DNA from: Dongia_B sp964406155
GTDB lineage: Bacteria > Pseudomonadota > Alphaproteobacteria > Dongiales > Dongiaceae
Assembly: GCA_964406155.1 (NCBI GenBank)
Contig: CAYOQR010000009.1
Coordinates: forward strand, 53,752 to 117,751
DNA: 64,000 nt
Direction: 5' to 3'
Both the position numbers and the translations under genes were made by a program. Numbering within the stretch: the stretch's first letter is position 1; every line of letters starts with the position of its first letter. The notes beneath the pieces were generated by a model. The model was not told the DNA's origin and did no database searches. It was given only the letters and a program-made list of their open reading frames with translations. Below are positions 26,917 to 35,917 of the stretch, one piece after another.

Positions 26917-27579
26917 TCAGGCGGTCCGCCAGCGGTTCAGGACCTGGCGCAATTCGCCGGCAATGTCGCGCCGTTCCTGCGGACTGAGGAAGGCGCCGAT
27001 CTCCAACTGCTTACCGTGGGAGCGCAGATAGAGCGAGCAATCCGGCTCGTCGGGGCGGTCGAGGACGACCTGCAGCCAATAGGGCTGGAAGCGATAGCGG
27101 CGCACCTGCCCCTTGGGGGAGATCTGCTCGACCATCAGCCGGTCGCCATAGAGGCGCAGGCGTTCGCAGCGCCGGTCGCCCTTCAGATGCTTGCGGAAAA
27201 GATAGATCATCAGCAGCCATTCGGTGCCGCAGAAGCCGAAGATCGGCCAGGCGCCCAGGATCAGAAAGGCGGAGCCCCAGGCGAAGCCGATGATGCCGGT
27301 CGCGACCAGCAGGATGGTGAAGCCGCGCGGCGACAGGCTGCGGCGCGGATAGAGGATTGCCTCGAAAGACGGATGCTCGATTTCCTGTGGCGCCGGCGGC
27401 TGCGTTGCCGTGTCCCGATCCGACCCGGTGTCCCGACCAGCCGCTCCCTCTTGGTCGACTCCCTCTTTGTCGACTCCTTCTTCGTCAACTCCGGGGCCGG
27501 CATTCTGGAACGAGGCGTCCGGCATGGGCCGTTCGGGCGATTGCGTCTGCGCCTGCGGATGTGGCTTCTGGTCGTTCAT
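26917..27579 (-). CDS. DUF2244 membrane protein
   Basis: A 220-residue protein. After a disordered, Pro/Gln-rich N-terminus (about residues 1-75) comes the DUF2244 domain: FEAILYPRRSLSPRGF, two adjacent membrane helices (FTILLVATGIIGFAWGSAFL, FGFCGTEWLLMIYLF) and a C-terminal beta-rich part (LRLYGDRLMVEQISPKG, YLRSHGKQLEIGAFL). The function of the family is unknown. The disordered part contains a five-residue repeat GVD[EKQ]E x3. ATG 27579 (MNDQKPHPQ) is the likely start, though no clear Shine-Dalgarno precedes it. It is divergent from nth, a frequent alphaproteobacterial neighbourhood. Confidence 0.85.
   Translation of the reverse strand: MNDQKPHPQAQTQSPERPMPDASFQNAGPGVDEEGVDKEGVDQEGAAGRDTGSDRDTATQPPAPQEIEHPSFEAILYPRRSLSPRGFTILLVATGIIGFAWGSAFLILGAWPIFGFCGTEWLLMIYLFRKHLKGDRRCERLRLYGDRLMVEQISPKGQVRRYRFQPYWLQVVLDRPDEPDCSLYLRSHGKQLEIGAFLSPQERRDIAGELRQVLNRWRTA
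27445..27489. repeat. Three 15-bp tandem units in the DUF2244 gene
   Basis: Units TCCCTCTTGGTCGAC, TCCCTCTTTGTCGAC and TCCTTCTTCGTCAAC follow each other without gaps and encode GVDEE-GVDKE-GVDQE type repeats in the disordered N-terminus. Confidence 0.85.
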
Positions 27580-27710
27580 GGGAGAGGAGTATAGACTCGC
27601 CAAGTCGTGGGTAGAAGCCGTGGCTTGCGCCAGATGGGGTTGCAGGGCGGGCATGTGCCATCGCCGACATACGCCGCGCCTCCTCTCCCGCGGGGCCGAA
27701 TGGGGAACAG

Positions 27711-28352
27711 ATGCTGAAAAAGGACCAGATCGAGGCGTTCTTTGCCCGCCTCGCCGCCGCCAATCCGGAGCCGAAGGGCGAGCTGAATTATATCAATCCC
27801 TATACCCTGCTGGTGGCCGTGGCGCTCTCCGCCCAGGCGACCGACGTCTCGGTCAACAAGGCGACCGAGCCCCTGTTCAAGATCGTCGATACGCCGCAGA
27901 AAATGGTCAAGCTCGGTGAAGCGAAGCTGAAGGGCTATATCAAGACCATCGGCCTCTTCAACACCAAGGCGAAGAACGTCATCCGCCTCTCGGAAATCCT
28001 GATCGAGAAATATGGCGGCGAGGTGCCGCAGAACCGCGAGGCGCTGCAGGAGCTGCCTGGCGTCGGCCGCAAGACCGCCAATGTGGTGCTGAACATCGCC
28101 TTCGGCCATCCGACCATCGCCGTCGATACCCATCTCTTCCGCGTTTGCAACCGCACGGGCCTCGCCCCCGGCACGACGCCGCTGGCGGTGGAACTGGGGC
28201 TGGAGAAGAAGGTGCCGGCGAAATACATGCGCCATGCCCATCACTGGCTGATCCTGCACGGCCGTTATGTCTGCAAGGCGCGCAAGCCGGATTGCCCGGT
28301 CTGCGTCGTCCGCGAGATCTGCCAGTTCAAGGGCAAGAGCTTGGAAGCGTAG
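27711..28352 (+). CDS. nth: Endonuclease III
   Basis: A bifunctional DNA glycosylase/AP lyase for oxidised pyrimidines in base-excision repair. It has 213 residues. The helix-hairpin-helix segment LQELPGVGRKTANVVLN contains catalytic Lys121, Asp139 lies in AVDTHLFRVCNR, and the C-terminal [4Fe-4S] cluster motif is CKARKPDCPVCVVREIC. ATG 27711 follows ACAG without a strong ribosome site. Divergent from DUF2244. Confidence 0.98.
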   Translation: MLKKDQIEAFFARLAAANPEPKGELNYINPYTLLVAVALSAQATDVSVNKATEPLFKIVDTPQKMVKLGEAKLKGYIKTIGLFNTKAKNVIRLSEILIEKYGGEVPQNREALQELPGVGRKTANVVLNIAFGHPTIAVDTHLFRVCNRTGLAPGTTPLAVELGLEKKVPAKYMRHAHHWLILHGRYVCKARKPDCPVCVVREICQFKGKSLEA

Positions 28353-28433
28353 TCGGGGACGCATAGACGGTCGCCGCATCTTCCCGGCTGTTTCAGCCCG
28401 CAGAAATTCAGAGAACGAAGAGGGACGAGGACA

Positions 28434-29438
28434 ATGGGTACCCGAGGGGGAGTCCTGCACATAGTGACGGCTGTCGCCGTCTTGATGGTGCCGTCGATCT
28501 CGGCACCGGCCGATGAGCCGGCCGCAGGTGAATCGGCCAAGGCCGCGCCGCCGCAGGCAGTCGTCCATCTCGACAAGGCATCCTGCCCGGCCGATACGTT
28601 GAAGGACCTCGCGGCACGGCGCAAGGCCAAGGGGCCGGCGCCGGAAATCACGGATGCCGCACCCTATCGCGTGACGCGCTGGCCGGCCCCGGGTGACGAG
28701 CAGCTCGCCGCCGATGACGTGCCGGTGGAATTCATCGAGATCGAGAAGGCGGGCGTTTGCCAGTTGCTGGTGGGCGACCGCTTCGCCGAGATCGTCTCGG
28801 CGCGATTGCCGCTGCCAGGCGCGCCGGCGCCGCAACTGCTGATCAGCCGTTATTCCGGCGGTGCCCATTGCTGCTTCAGCTATGACATCGTCAGCCTGGG
28901 CGAGCGCATCGCCGTCGACCGGCTGGAAACGGCGGATTCACCGATCAGTCTTGTCGGGCTGGGCGATGGCGGCGCGCCGGATATCACCTATAGCGACATG
29001 GCCTTCAGCTATTGGAATGCGAGCTTCGCGGATTCGCCGGCGGGGCAGGTCCGCCTTACCTGGGAAAAGGATCGCTATCGCCTGGCCGATCCACGGCAGA
29101 TGCCGGCGCCGGACGATGCCCAGCGATCCCTCTGGCAGGGGGAAATGACGGCGGCGATCCGGGCGATGAAGGGGCCTTACGTTCCGGTCGCCGAACAGAA
29201 CCAGGGCAAAGAGGGGCCGGAGATGGATGCCGTCATCTGGTCGCATCTCCTCGAGCTCATCTATCAGGGCTATCCCGATCTGGCGGTGGATCTCTTCAAG
29301 CGCGCCTGGCCGGATGATGTCCCGGGCAAAGCCGCCTTCTGGCACGATTTCGTCGACCAGCTACAACAGGCCTCGGTGATCTGGAAACCCTGGCATCTCG
29401 CCAAGGTCCTGACGCCGGATCTGCCGAAGGCGCCGTGA
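28434..29438 (+). CDS. Exported protein of unknown function
   Basis: A 334-residue protein with an N-terminal signal peptide (hydrophobic VLHIVTAVAVLMVPSISAPA) and a probable periplasmic body. A distinctive segment, LLISRYSGGAHCCFSYDIV, with paired Cys occurs in a group of uncharacterised secreted proteins; DITYSDMAFSYWNASFADSP follows. GAACGAAGAGGGACGAGG upstream of ATG 28434 gives a fair ribosome site. It follows nth by 81 nt. I recognise no enzyme motif. Confidence 0.75.
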   Translation: MGTRGGVLHIVTAVAVLMVPSISAPADEPAAGESAKAAPPQAVVHLDKASCPADTLKDLAARRKAKGPAPEITDAAPYRVTRWPAPGDEQLAADDVPVEFIEIEKAGVCQLLVGDRFAEIVSARLPLPGAPAPQLLISRYSGGAHCCFSYDIVSLGERIAVDRLETADSPISLVGLGDGGAPDITYSDMAFSYWNASFADSPAGQVRLTWEKDRYRLADPRQMPAPDDAQRSLWQGEMTAAIRAMKGPYVPVAEQNQGKEGPEMDAVIWSHLLELIYQGYPDLAVDLFKRAWPDDVPGKAAFWHDFVDQLQQASVIWKPWHLAKVLTPDLPKAP

Positions 29439-29569
29439 CGGCGTGAGCCGGTAGCACGCTCGGCTGCGACGGCGATCCGGCCGGCACGAGGTCGCGCGAT
29501 ATTGCTTTGATGGGAAGGCGCCTATTTTGATGGGAAGACAGCCCGGGCGAGTTCAGGCCAAGATTGCGG

Positions 29570-30127
29570 CTACTCGCCGGCGTCGGCGGTCTTCTGCACG
29601 TTGGTCTTGCTGAGGGCTGCCGTGGTCGGCTGCATCATCGACTTGACGCATTGATCGGTGCCTTCCGCCTGGGCATGGCGGTCGCGGGCCTCGACATAGG
29701 TGACCTGCAGCCCGGCGCTGGCACGGTAGAGATAGAAATCCAGCACGCATTCCTGGCCGCGATACTGCCAGATTTCCGCCGGGTCATCGCGGCGCACCTG
29801 GGTCGGTTCGCCCAAAGCGGCGGAGAGGTCGCGGTCGGCGACGCCGATCATGCTGCCGTTCTTGCCGAGGGCGGCGAGATTGCCGGGGGTCCAGGATTTG
29901 ACGCCCGGATTGAGGGATGGTGGACGATTGACGCTGGACATACCAGCGGCGGAAGCGGACGCCATGCTGCGGCCGGGCGTCTGGTCGGGCATCTGGCAGG
30001 CGCCGAGGGTCAGCGCCATCAGGGATAAAGCGAGGAACGTCGACGGTAACTTGGGCAACCCGGCCCGGCCACGGCGCGACGATACGGTTTCTTCCACCAC
30101 CCCGCGATAGGTGCAAACCCCACCCAT
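29570..30127 (-). CDS. Putative lipoprotein of unknown function
   Basis: About 185 residues. A basic N-terminus is followed by the hydrophobic stretch TFLALSLMALTLGAC with a lipobox LGAC at about residue 45, then a Ser/Ala/Pro linker. The folded part reads LAALGKNGSMIGVADRDLSAALGEPTQ (quoted in pieces), IWQYRGQECVLDFYLY and LQVTYVEARD. This resembles the small SmpA/OmlA-like fold in which a G(E)P-x-x-x-R...W-Y element occurs, but I cannot assign it firmly. ATG 30127 has AGGGG 6-7 nt upstream. A downstream spacer holds a 20-bp-period repeat (29506-29537). Confidence 0.72.
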   Translation of the reverse strand: MGGVCTYRGVVEETVSSRRGRAGLPKLPSTFLALSLMALTLGACQMPDQTPGRSMASASAAGMSSVNRPPSLNPGVKSWTPGNLAALGKNGSMIGVADRDLSAALGEPTQVRRDDPAEIWQYRGQECVLDFYLYRASAGLQVTYVEARDRHAQAEGTDQCVKSMMQPTTAALSKTNVQKTADAGE

Positions 30128-30566
30128 CACACACCCCTTCTTGGGCCCGATCCCGCTGGGCCCCTACCGGATCCGTTCCCGGATCTATTGCGGCATTCGA
30201 CCATCGATCTGCCGCCGAGCGATCAACCATCCCGAGGTTAACCGGCTTTTACTAACGTATCGTTACTACTGCCTCCGGAATCTCGCGTCCGGGCGGCAGC
30301 GTTAATCGCAGCCCCGCCACAAGACGGGCCATCCTCGGCTTCGTCCGTGGCAGCCTTCTGGAAATCGCAGCCTTTTGGAAATCACTGGGACGGAAGATAT
30401 GCGGCGCCGACTGGCGTCTAACGGCTTCCCCTGAACCCCGTACGCTTATTCTGTTTCCGGCCGATCCGACCGACCGTTGCCCGGTCAATCTTGATCCGCC
30501 AGACATGACCGCGGCGATGCGGCCCCACCCGCTTCGCCGCTGGTCCGCCTTAGACCGATGCGTCCG
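30128..30566. other. Non-coding interval with a 17-bp tandem duplication and a small dyad
   Basis: No convincing gene is present. GCAGCCTTCTGGAAATC (30350-30366) is directly followed by GCAGCCTTTTGGAAATC (30367-30383). A dyad TAACG-TAT-CGTTA lies at 30253-30265, between the lipoprotein gene and the bactofilin gene end. Confidence 0.7.
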
Positions 30567-31169
30567 TCAGACCAGCTTATCGCTGCTGATGCCGGCAGCC
30601 CGCGCCGTTTCCGGCAGAGCTTCGACCGTGCCCGACAGAATGCCGCCGCGCTCGATCTCGAGCTGGCCGTAGAAGACCTTGCCCAGCACCTTGCCGGTGG
30701 ATCGCACGGTCAGGCGACCGTTGACGGTCAGCTCGCCGTCGAAACGACCGCTGACATCGGCGGATTCGACATTGGCCGAGCCCTTGAACTGGCCGCTGGG
30801 TGCCAGCTCGATGCTGCGGCAGTCGCTGAGGACGGCCTCGACCGTGCCTTCCACCACGAGGCTGTCGCAATTGCGGACCTCGCCATTGAGGTTGATCTCG
30901 CGGCCGACGATCAGCTTCTTGATCTCGCCGCCGGTGGCGCTTTCCTTGGCAGCCGGTGCGGCCGCGCTAGCTGCCGCCGGGGCGGCCCCATCGGCACGAC
31001 GCGGCGCGAAAGCGCTGAGGTCAGGCGGACGGCGGGTGATTTCGGGATTCGGCGCCGGACGGCTGACACCGGCACCGGCATCGGGCTTCAGGTGGCGGGC
31101 GGCCGTGTCCTGGCCGGATTCGTTCGTCGGCTGCGTCACGGTATCTGAATCCTTCTTTTTACCAAACAT
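30567..31169 (-). CDS. Bactofilin (polymer-forming cytoskeletal protein)
   Basis: A 200-residue bactofilin. A disordered Ala/Pro-rich N-terminus (about residues 10-80) precedes the beta-helical core: LIVGREINLNGEVRNCDSLV, VEGTVEAVLSDCRSIELAP, VSGRFDGELTVNGRLTV and VLGKVFYGQLEIERGG. Bactofilins self-assemble without nucleotides into membrane-associated filaments that position cell-wall enzymes or stalk machinery. The MFGKKK start is typical. It stands alone here; no M23 peptidase partner is adjacent. Confidence 0.92.
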   Translation of the reverse strand: MFGKKKDSDTVTQPTNESGQDTAARHLKPDAGAGVSRPAPNPEITRRPPDLSAFAPRRADGAAPAAASAAAPAAKESATGGEIKKLIVGREINLNGEVRNCDSLVVEGTVEAVLSDCRSIELAPSGQFKGSANVESADVSGRFDGELTVNGRLTVRSTGKVLGKVFYGQLEIERGGILSGTVEALPETARAAGISSDKLV

Positions 31170-31392
31170 GTCTTAACCTTCTCGTCAGAGTGTCCCCCTT
31201 GCGTGTCCCCGAGACTGGCCCGGAAACGCCCCCAGAAACGCCCTGGAGGAACGGTTACCGGGACGGCCTCCTGGCCATGCCCTTCAGGACTGCCCGAACC
31301 TGCTTCACCTGTGAGGATATCCCCTGGATGACGTCAGAGACGGGCGGCGGCACCCCATATTCATCCCTGCCACCGACCGGCCGATCCGATAG

Positions 31393-32067
31393 TCAGACTG
31401 ACCGTATAGCTCTTTGATTTACCATAGATTCGACCAGATGCACCATAAAAGCTGTGGCAATTACCGGGGCAATCAGATTGAGGATAGGAATGGTCAGCAC
31501 GACCGCGATCAGGATACCGGCCAGGGTGTAATAGGCGCGGTGCTGGCGCAGCATTTCATGGGCGATCTGCCGGTCGAGGCGGCGGGAGGCGACCATCTCG
31601 AAATACTCCCGCCCCAGGAGATAACCGCCGAGCCCCCAGGAAATCACCGCGTAAAGCGGCGGAACGAAGAGGAAGGGCAGGGCGAAAAGGTTAATCAGCA
31701 GCGAGAGGCCCGCCAGTTTCAGCCCGTCCAGCACCGAGGCCAGGATCGGCACCGGTTTGGCCGGCGGCCGGCCCGGATAGTATCGGGCCTCGACCGCATC
31801 GGCGACGGTATCGGAGAACAGGCTGGCGATGGTGGCGGCCAAGGCCGGAAAGGTGAACCAGGCGACCAGGACGGTGGCGAAGACGCCGCCGATCTGGGCG
31901 GCATCACCCCACCAGCCATGCAGCCCGCTGAGCCAGCCGACCAGCCACCAGGCCAAAGCCAGCAGCAGCGCGATCGCTAGGATGGCAAGGAACAAGGTTT
32001 TCATGATGACCCCCCGGATCGGCGGGTCGCTGAGCTGCGAAAGCGCTCTGGAAACGGCACTGAACAC
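31393..32067 (-). CDS. EI24/CysZ-like membrane protein
   Basis: About 224 residues from the GTG at 32067 (VFSAVSRALSQLSDPPIRGV), chosen because this is the conserved family N-terminus; a GGAAA lies just upstream. Multiple membrane helices (TLFLAILAIALLLALAWWLV, ALPFLFVPPLYAVISWGLGG, GILIAVVLTIPILNLIAPVI) and the motif YFEMVASRRLDRQIAHEMLR are typical of the EI24 domain. CysZ relatives transport sulfate; alphaproteobacterial EI24 proteins are of unproven function. No cysteine genes are adjacent. Confidence 0.85.
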   Translation of the reverse strand: MFSAVSRALSQLSDPPIRGVIMKTLFLAILAIALLLALAWWLVGWLSGLHGWWGDAAQIGGVFATVLVAWFTFPALAATIASLFSDTVADAVEARYYPGRPPAKPVPILASVLDGLKLAGLSLLINLFALPFLFVPPLYAVISWGLGGYLLGREYFEMVASRRLDRQIAHEMLRQHRAYYTLAGILIAVVLTIPILNLIAPVIATAFMVHLVESMVNQRAIRSV

Positions 32068-32123
32068 TGATTTTTCCAATCTTGTCAGTTGGTTGGTCGA
32101 CTGTACGGAAGCCTCGGCCAGGG

Positions 32124-32168
32124 CGCAATAGGGAACCGTGCAAGAGGGAACCGAGCAATAGCGGACCG
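32124..32168. repeat. Three 15-bp tandem units between the EI24 and adenosine kinase genes
   Basis: GCAATAGGGAACCGT, GCAAGAGGGAACCGA and GCAATAGCGGACCGG follow each other directly. The array lies upstream of both divergent genes, 57 bp from the EI24 GTG start. Confidence 0.85.
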
Positions 32169-32361
32169 GTTGCACCGGAACCGATGTTGGGCGGTGCGGT
32201 GGTCGTATCCTGTGTTCCTGCCGGCGTTCTGAGGAAATCGCGGTGCCCCCCTGCCGCCTGCGCTCTTGTGCCTTGGTTGCACCGCACTATACTGCGCCGC
32301 CAGATCGGGCCGGCAATGTGTCGGCGCCGAGGGTTTTTTGTTACCTAGGGAAAGTGGCTTC

Positions 32362-33354
32362 ATGTCCGACAAGATTCTGGACGTCGTCGGTATCGGCAAT
32401 GCGATTGTCGATGTACTCGCCAATACCGAGGAAGAAGCCCTGTCCCGTCTCGGCCTGACCAAGGGCGCCATGATGCTGGTCGACGCCGAACGCTCGGCGG
32501 CGCTTTATGAAGCCATGGGCCCCGCTGTCGAGGTGTCGGGCGGCTCGGCGGCCAATACCATTGCCGGTGTCGCCAGCCTGGGCGGCAAGGCGGCCTATAT
32601 CGGCAAGGTCGGCAATGACCAGTTGGGCGGCATCTTCCGTCACGATATTCACGCCAACGGCGTCTATTTCGAAACCCCCAGCGCCAAGTCGCTGACGTCG
32701 ACCGCGCGCTGCATGATCCTGGTGACGCCGGATGCCGAGCGCACCATGAACACCTATCTCGGTGCCTGTATCGAGCTGACGCCGGAGGATGTCGATCCGG
32801 ACCTGATCAGCCGCAGCAAGGTGACTTATCTCGAGGGCTATCTCTGGGATCCGCCGCTCGCCAAGGAAGCTTTCCTGAAAGCATCGCGCATCGCCCATGA
32901 CGCCGGCCGCGAGGTCTCGCTGTCGCTGTCGGATTCCTTCTGCGTCAACCGCCATCTCGCGGAATTCCAGAACCTGGTCCGCGAGCATGTCGATGTGCTC
33001 TTCGCCAATGAATCCGAGATCAAGGCCTTGTGGCAGACCGATAATTACGACGAAGCCGTGCGCCTGACCCGCGAGGCCTGCGATGTCGCCGCGCTGACGC
33101 GCAGCGAAAAAGGCTCGCTGATCATCGCCGGCGACCAGGTGGTGGAAGTCGCCGCCTTCCCGGTGGAACGGGTGGTCGATGTCACCGGAGCCGGCGATCT
33201 CTATGCCGCCGGCTTCCTTTATGGTTATACCCAGGGCCGCGATTTCGCCGATTGCGGCCGCATCGCCGCCTTGGCCGCCGCCGAAGTGATCTCGCATTTC
33301 GGCGCGCGTCCGGAAACGCCGCTCAGCGAATTGCTGCTGAGCAAGCTCGGTTGA
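32362..33354 (+). CDS. Adenosine kinase (PfkB family)
   Basis: A 330-residue PfkB/ribokinase-family kinase, closest in pattern to alphaproteobacterial adenosine kinases, which phosphorylate adenosine to AMP in purine salvage. Landmarks: DVVGIGNAIVDVLA, the substrate GG motif VEVSGGSAANTIAGVASLGG, and the catalytic DVTGAGDLYAAGFLYGYT with the anion-hole GAGD. It starts at ATG 32362. The 200 bp to typA contain a short ORF and two hairpins. Confidence 0.92.
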   Translation: MSDKILDVVGIGNAIVDVLANTEEEALSRLGLTKGAMMLVDAERSAALYEAMGPAVEVSGGSAANTIAGVASLGGKAAYIGKVGNDQLGGIFRHDIHANGVYFETPSAKSLTSTARCMILVTPDAERTMNTYLGACIELTPEDVDPDLISRSKVTYLEGYLWDPPLAKEAFLKASRIAHDAGREVSLSLSDSFCVNRHLAEFQNLVREHVDVLFANESEIKALWQTDNYDEAVRLTREACDVAALTRSEKGSLIIAGDQVVEVAAFPVERVVDVTGAGDLYAAGFLYGYTQGRDFADCGRIAALAAAEVISHFGARPETPLSELLLSKLG

Positions 33355-33375
33355 GGAAGTAGGGAGCGACCAGAG

Positions 33376-33423
33376 ATGCGCTACGCCTCGGACCGGCTGT
33401 CGGGAACGCCGCCGACCCTGTAA
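33376..33423 (+). CDS. Possible 15-residue leader peptide upstream of typA
   Basis: A short frame, MRYASDRLSGTPPTL, is preceded by AGGGAG at a workable distance and ends with TAA. It is followed by two hairpins before typA. The arrangement resembles a leader-peptide region, and the Pro-Pro pair could slow ribosomes. With 15 codons chance is a serious alternative. Confidence 0.35.
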   Translation: MRYASDRLSGTPPTL

Positions 33424-33485
33424 GGCCCCGGCCTCCCGAAGCCCAGGCTCGCTGAGCCTGCTTCATTGCCATCGCTCGACTGACT

Positions 33486-33518
33486 GTCACAGCCGGCCTG
33501 TAAAGTCTCGGCCGTGAC
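33486..33518 (+). terminator. Hairpin followed by a T-rich stretch upstream of typA
   Basis: GTCACAGCCG pairs with CGGCCGTGAC (one A-C mismatch) across a 13-nt loop, followed by GCTTTTCATGCTTCTT. It could terminate adenosine kinase transcription or attenuate typA. A smaller stem, CAGGCTC-GCT-GAGCCTG, lies at 33444-33460. Confidence 0.5.
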
Positions 33519-33554
33519 GCTTTTCATGCTTCTTCGAATTTGGATACCGCTGTC

Positions 33555-35378
33555 ATGCAGTTACGCAACATCGCCATCATCGCGCACGTCGACCACGGCA
33601 AGACCACCCTGGTCGACCAGCTCCTCAAGCAATCCGGCTCGTTCCGCGCCAACCAGCAGGTCGCCGAGCGCGTCATGGACTCCAACGACCTGGAACGCGA
33701 ACGCGGCATCACCATTCTCGCCAAATGCACCTCGGTGCAGTGGAAGGAGACCCGCCTCAACATCGTCGATACGCCGGGCCACGCCGATTTCGGCGGCGAG
33801 GTCGAGCGTATCCTCAGCATGGTCGATGGCGTGGTCGTCCTGGTCGATTCCGCCGAAGGTCCGCTGCCGCAGACCAAGTTCGTGACCTCGAAGGCCTTGG
33901 CCCTCGGCCTGCGCCCGATCGTCGTCATCAACAAATGCGACCGTCCCGATGCCCAGCCGCACGAAGTCCATGACCAGGTCTTCGACCTGTTCTCGGCTCT
34001 GGGCGCCACCGACGAACAGCTCGATTTCCCCACCCTGTTCGCCTCGTCGCGCCAGGGTTGGGCGGCGGAGAGCCTGGAAGCGGAGCGCACCGACCTGACG
34101 CCGCTGTTCGACCTCATCGTCAAACACGTGCCGGCGCCGAAGGTCGAGGCCGACAAGCCGTTCTCGATGCTGGTCACCACGCTGGAATACGACAACTATC
34201 TCGGCCGCGTGCTCACCGGGCGCATTTATACCGGCAAGGCGACGTTGAACCTGAACGTCAAGGCGGTGCGCCAGGACGGTACCGTGGTGCAGACCTCGCG
34301 CCTGACCAAGTTGCTCGCCTTCCGCGGCATCGAGCGCGTGCCGGTGGAAGAGGCGGAAGCGGGCGACATCATCGCCATCGCCGGTCTCGAGGACACGACC
34401 GTCGCCGACACCATCTGCGTGCCGGAAGTCGAGGCGCCAATCCCCTCGAAGGAGATCGATCCGCCGACACTGGCCATGACCTTCTCGGTCAATGACAGCC
34501 CGCTCGCCGGCCGCGAAGGCGACAAGGTGACGAGCCGCATGATCCGCTCGCGCCTGATGCGCGAGGCCGAGGGCAATGTGGCGATCCGCATCACGGAAAC
34601 GGCGGGCGCCGATGCCTTCCAGGTGGCGGGCCGTGGCGAATTGCAGCTCGGCGTCCTGATCGAGCAGATGCGCCGCGAGGGCTTCGAGTTGTCGATCAGC
34701 CGCCCGCGCGTCCTCTTCCAGACCGATCCCGCGACCGGTCAGCGCCTGGAGCCGATCGAGGAAGTGGTGATCGACGTCGATGAGGAATTCACCGGCGTCG
34801 TCATCGACAAGCTCGGCCAGCGCAAAGGCGAAATGACCGAGATGAAGCCCTCGGGCGGCGGCAAGACCCGTCTCATTTTCCATTGCCCGGCGCGCGGCCT
34901 GATCGGCTATCACGGCGAATTCCTGACCGATACCCGCGGCACCGGCGTGATGAGCCGCCTGTTCCATTCCTTCGCGCCCTATAAGGGGCCGATCGAAGGC
35001 CGCCGCAACGGCGTCCTCATCTCCAACTCCCAGGGCACCACGGTCGCTTATGCGCTGTGGTATCTCGAGGAGCGCGGCCCGCTCTTCGTCGGCGGCGGCG
35101 TCGATACCTATGAGGGCATGATCATCGGCGAGCACAGCCGGGGCAACGACCTCGAGGTCAATCCGCTGAAGTCGAAGCAGCTCACCAACATCCGCACCAC
35201 CTCGAAGGACGAAGCGGTGCGCCTGACCCCGCCGCGCCAGATGACGCTGGAAAAGGCCATCGCCTATATCGAGGATGACGAGCTGGTCGAAGTGACGCCG
35301 AAATCGGTGCGCCTGCGCAAGGCCCTGCTCAGCCCGCATGACCGCAAGAAGGCAAGCCGCCAGGCGGAAGCAATCTAA
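33555..35378 (+). CDS. typA: Ribosome-associated GTPase TypA/BipA
   Basis: A 607-residue translational GTPase that assists ribosome assembly and stress adaptation. G motifs: AHVDHGKTTL (P loop), RGITILAK (switch I region), DTPGHADFGGEVER and NKCDRPDA. EF-G-like domains II, III and V and the BipA-specific C-terminus (GTTVAYALWYLEERG, PRQMTLEKAIAYIEDDELVEVTP) follow. ATG 33555 starts MQLRNIAIIAH, the normal family N-terminus; a TTG at 33540 is in frame. A strong bidirectional terminator follows. Confidence 0.97.
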   Translation: MQLRNIAIIAHVDHGKTTLVDQLLKQSGSFRANQQVAERVMDSNDLERERGITILAKCTSVQWKETRLNIVDTPGHADFGGEVERILSMVDGVVVLVDSAEGPLPQTKFVTSKALALGLRPIVVINKCDRPDAQPHEVHDQVFDLFSALGATDEQLDFPTLFASSRQGWAAESLEAERTDLTPLFDLIVKHVPAPKVEADKPFSMLVTTLEYDNYLGRVLTGRIYTGKATLNLNVKAVRQDGTVVQTSRLTKLLAFRGIERVPVEEAEAGDIIAIAGLEDTTVADTICVPEVEAPIPSKEIDPPTLAMTFSVNDSPLAGREGDKVTSRMIRSRLMREAEGNVAIRITETAGADAFQVAGRGELQLGVLIEQMRREGFELSISRPRVLFQTDPATGQRLEPIEEVVIDVDEEFTGVVIDKLGQRKGEMTEMKPSGGGKTRLIFHCPARGLIGYHGEFLTDTRGTGVMSRLFHSFAPYKGPIEGRRNGVLISNSQGTTVAYALWYLEERGPLFVGGGVDTYEGMIIGEHSRGNDLEVNPLKSKQLTNIRTTSKDEAVRLTPPRQMTLEKAIAYIEDDELVEVTPKSVRLRKALLSPHDRKKASRQAEAI

Positions 35379-35404
35379 GTCTGGATGCGCCTTACCTAAA
35401 AGAG

Positions 35405-35428
35405 AACGGCGGCCGAAAGGCCGCCGTT
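35405..35428. terminator. Bidirectional rho-independent terminator between typA and doxX
   Basis: A perfect 10-bp stem, AACGGCGGCC / GGCCGCCGTT, with a GAAA tetraloop. On the plus strand it is followed by GTCATTTTT, and on the minus strand by CTCTTTTA, so it can serve typA and the convergent DoxX gene. Confidence 0.88.
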
Positions 35429-35469
35429 GTCATTTTTGAATCTTGTCTTCAGATCCCGTTTCCGGCCGG

Positions 35470-35856
35470 TCAGCTCCGCCGGTCGATGCTGATGCCGCCG
35501 GGGCCGGAGGCGACGATCTGCAACAGGCCGCCGGCGATCGCCAGATTCTTGAAGAAATTGACCTTCTGCATCGGGTCGGCGAAATCGCTGTGGAAAGAAA
35601 AGGCCGCGGCGACCGAGAAAATGGCGACCACCAGGGCGGAGAAACGGGCCTGGAACCCGACCAGGACGCACAACCCGCCGATTACCTCGACGACGATGGC
35701 GACGATCGCGGCGGCGTAAGGCGCCGGCAGGCCTGCCGAAGCGATATAGGCGACCGTGCCGTCGAAATTCATGACCTTGCCGAAGCCGCTCCATAAGAAG
35801 ATGGCGGCGATCAGGATGCGTCCGAGGAGTGCTGCGAGGTTATACAGGCCTTGCAT
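35470..35856 (-). CDS. DoxX family membrane protein
   Basis: A 128-residue protein with four membrane helices. It opens LAALLGRILIAAIFLWSGFGKVMNFDG and has VVEVIGGLCVLVGFQARFSA, AAFSFHSDFADPMQKVNFFKNLAIAGGLL (given in pieces), all typical DoxX. The family is associated with redox or quinone-linked membrane functions but usually uncharacterised. ATG 35856 is followed by the conserved start of the first helix. Confidence 0.88.
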   Translation of the reverse strand: MQGLYNLAALLGRILIAAIFLWSGFGKVMNFDGTVAYIASAGLPAPYAAAIVAIVVEVIGGLCVLVGFQARFSALVVAIFSVAAAFSFHSDFADPMQKVNFFKNLAIAGGLLQIVASGPGGISIDRRS

Positions 35857-35917
35857 GGTGTTATCCTTTTCTGACCGAAACCGGAATCGCGTGTAACAGC
35901 GAGGAGGAATGTAGCAG

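Noticed and set aside
33561..35339. 592-codon frame antisense to typA
   Set aside because: Shadow of a strongly conserved gene; no recognisable protein features.
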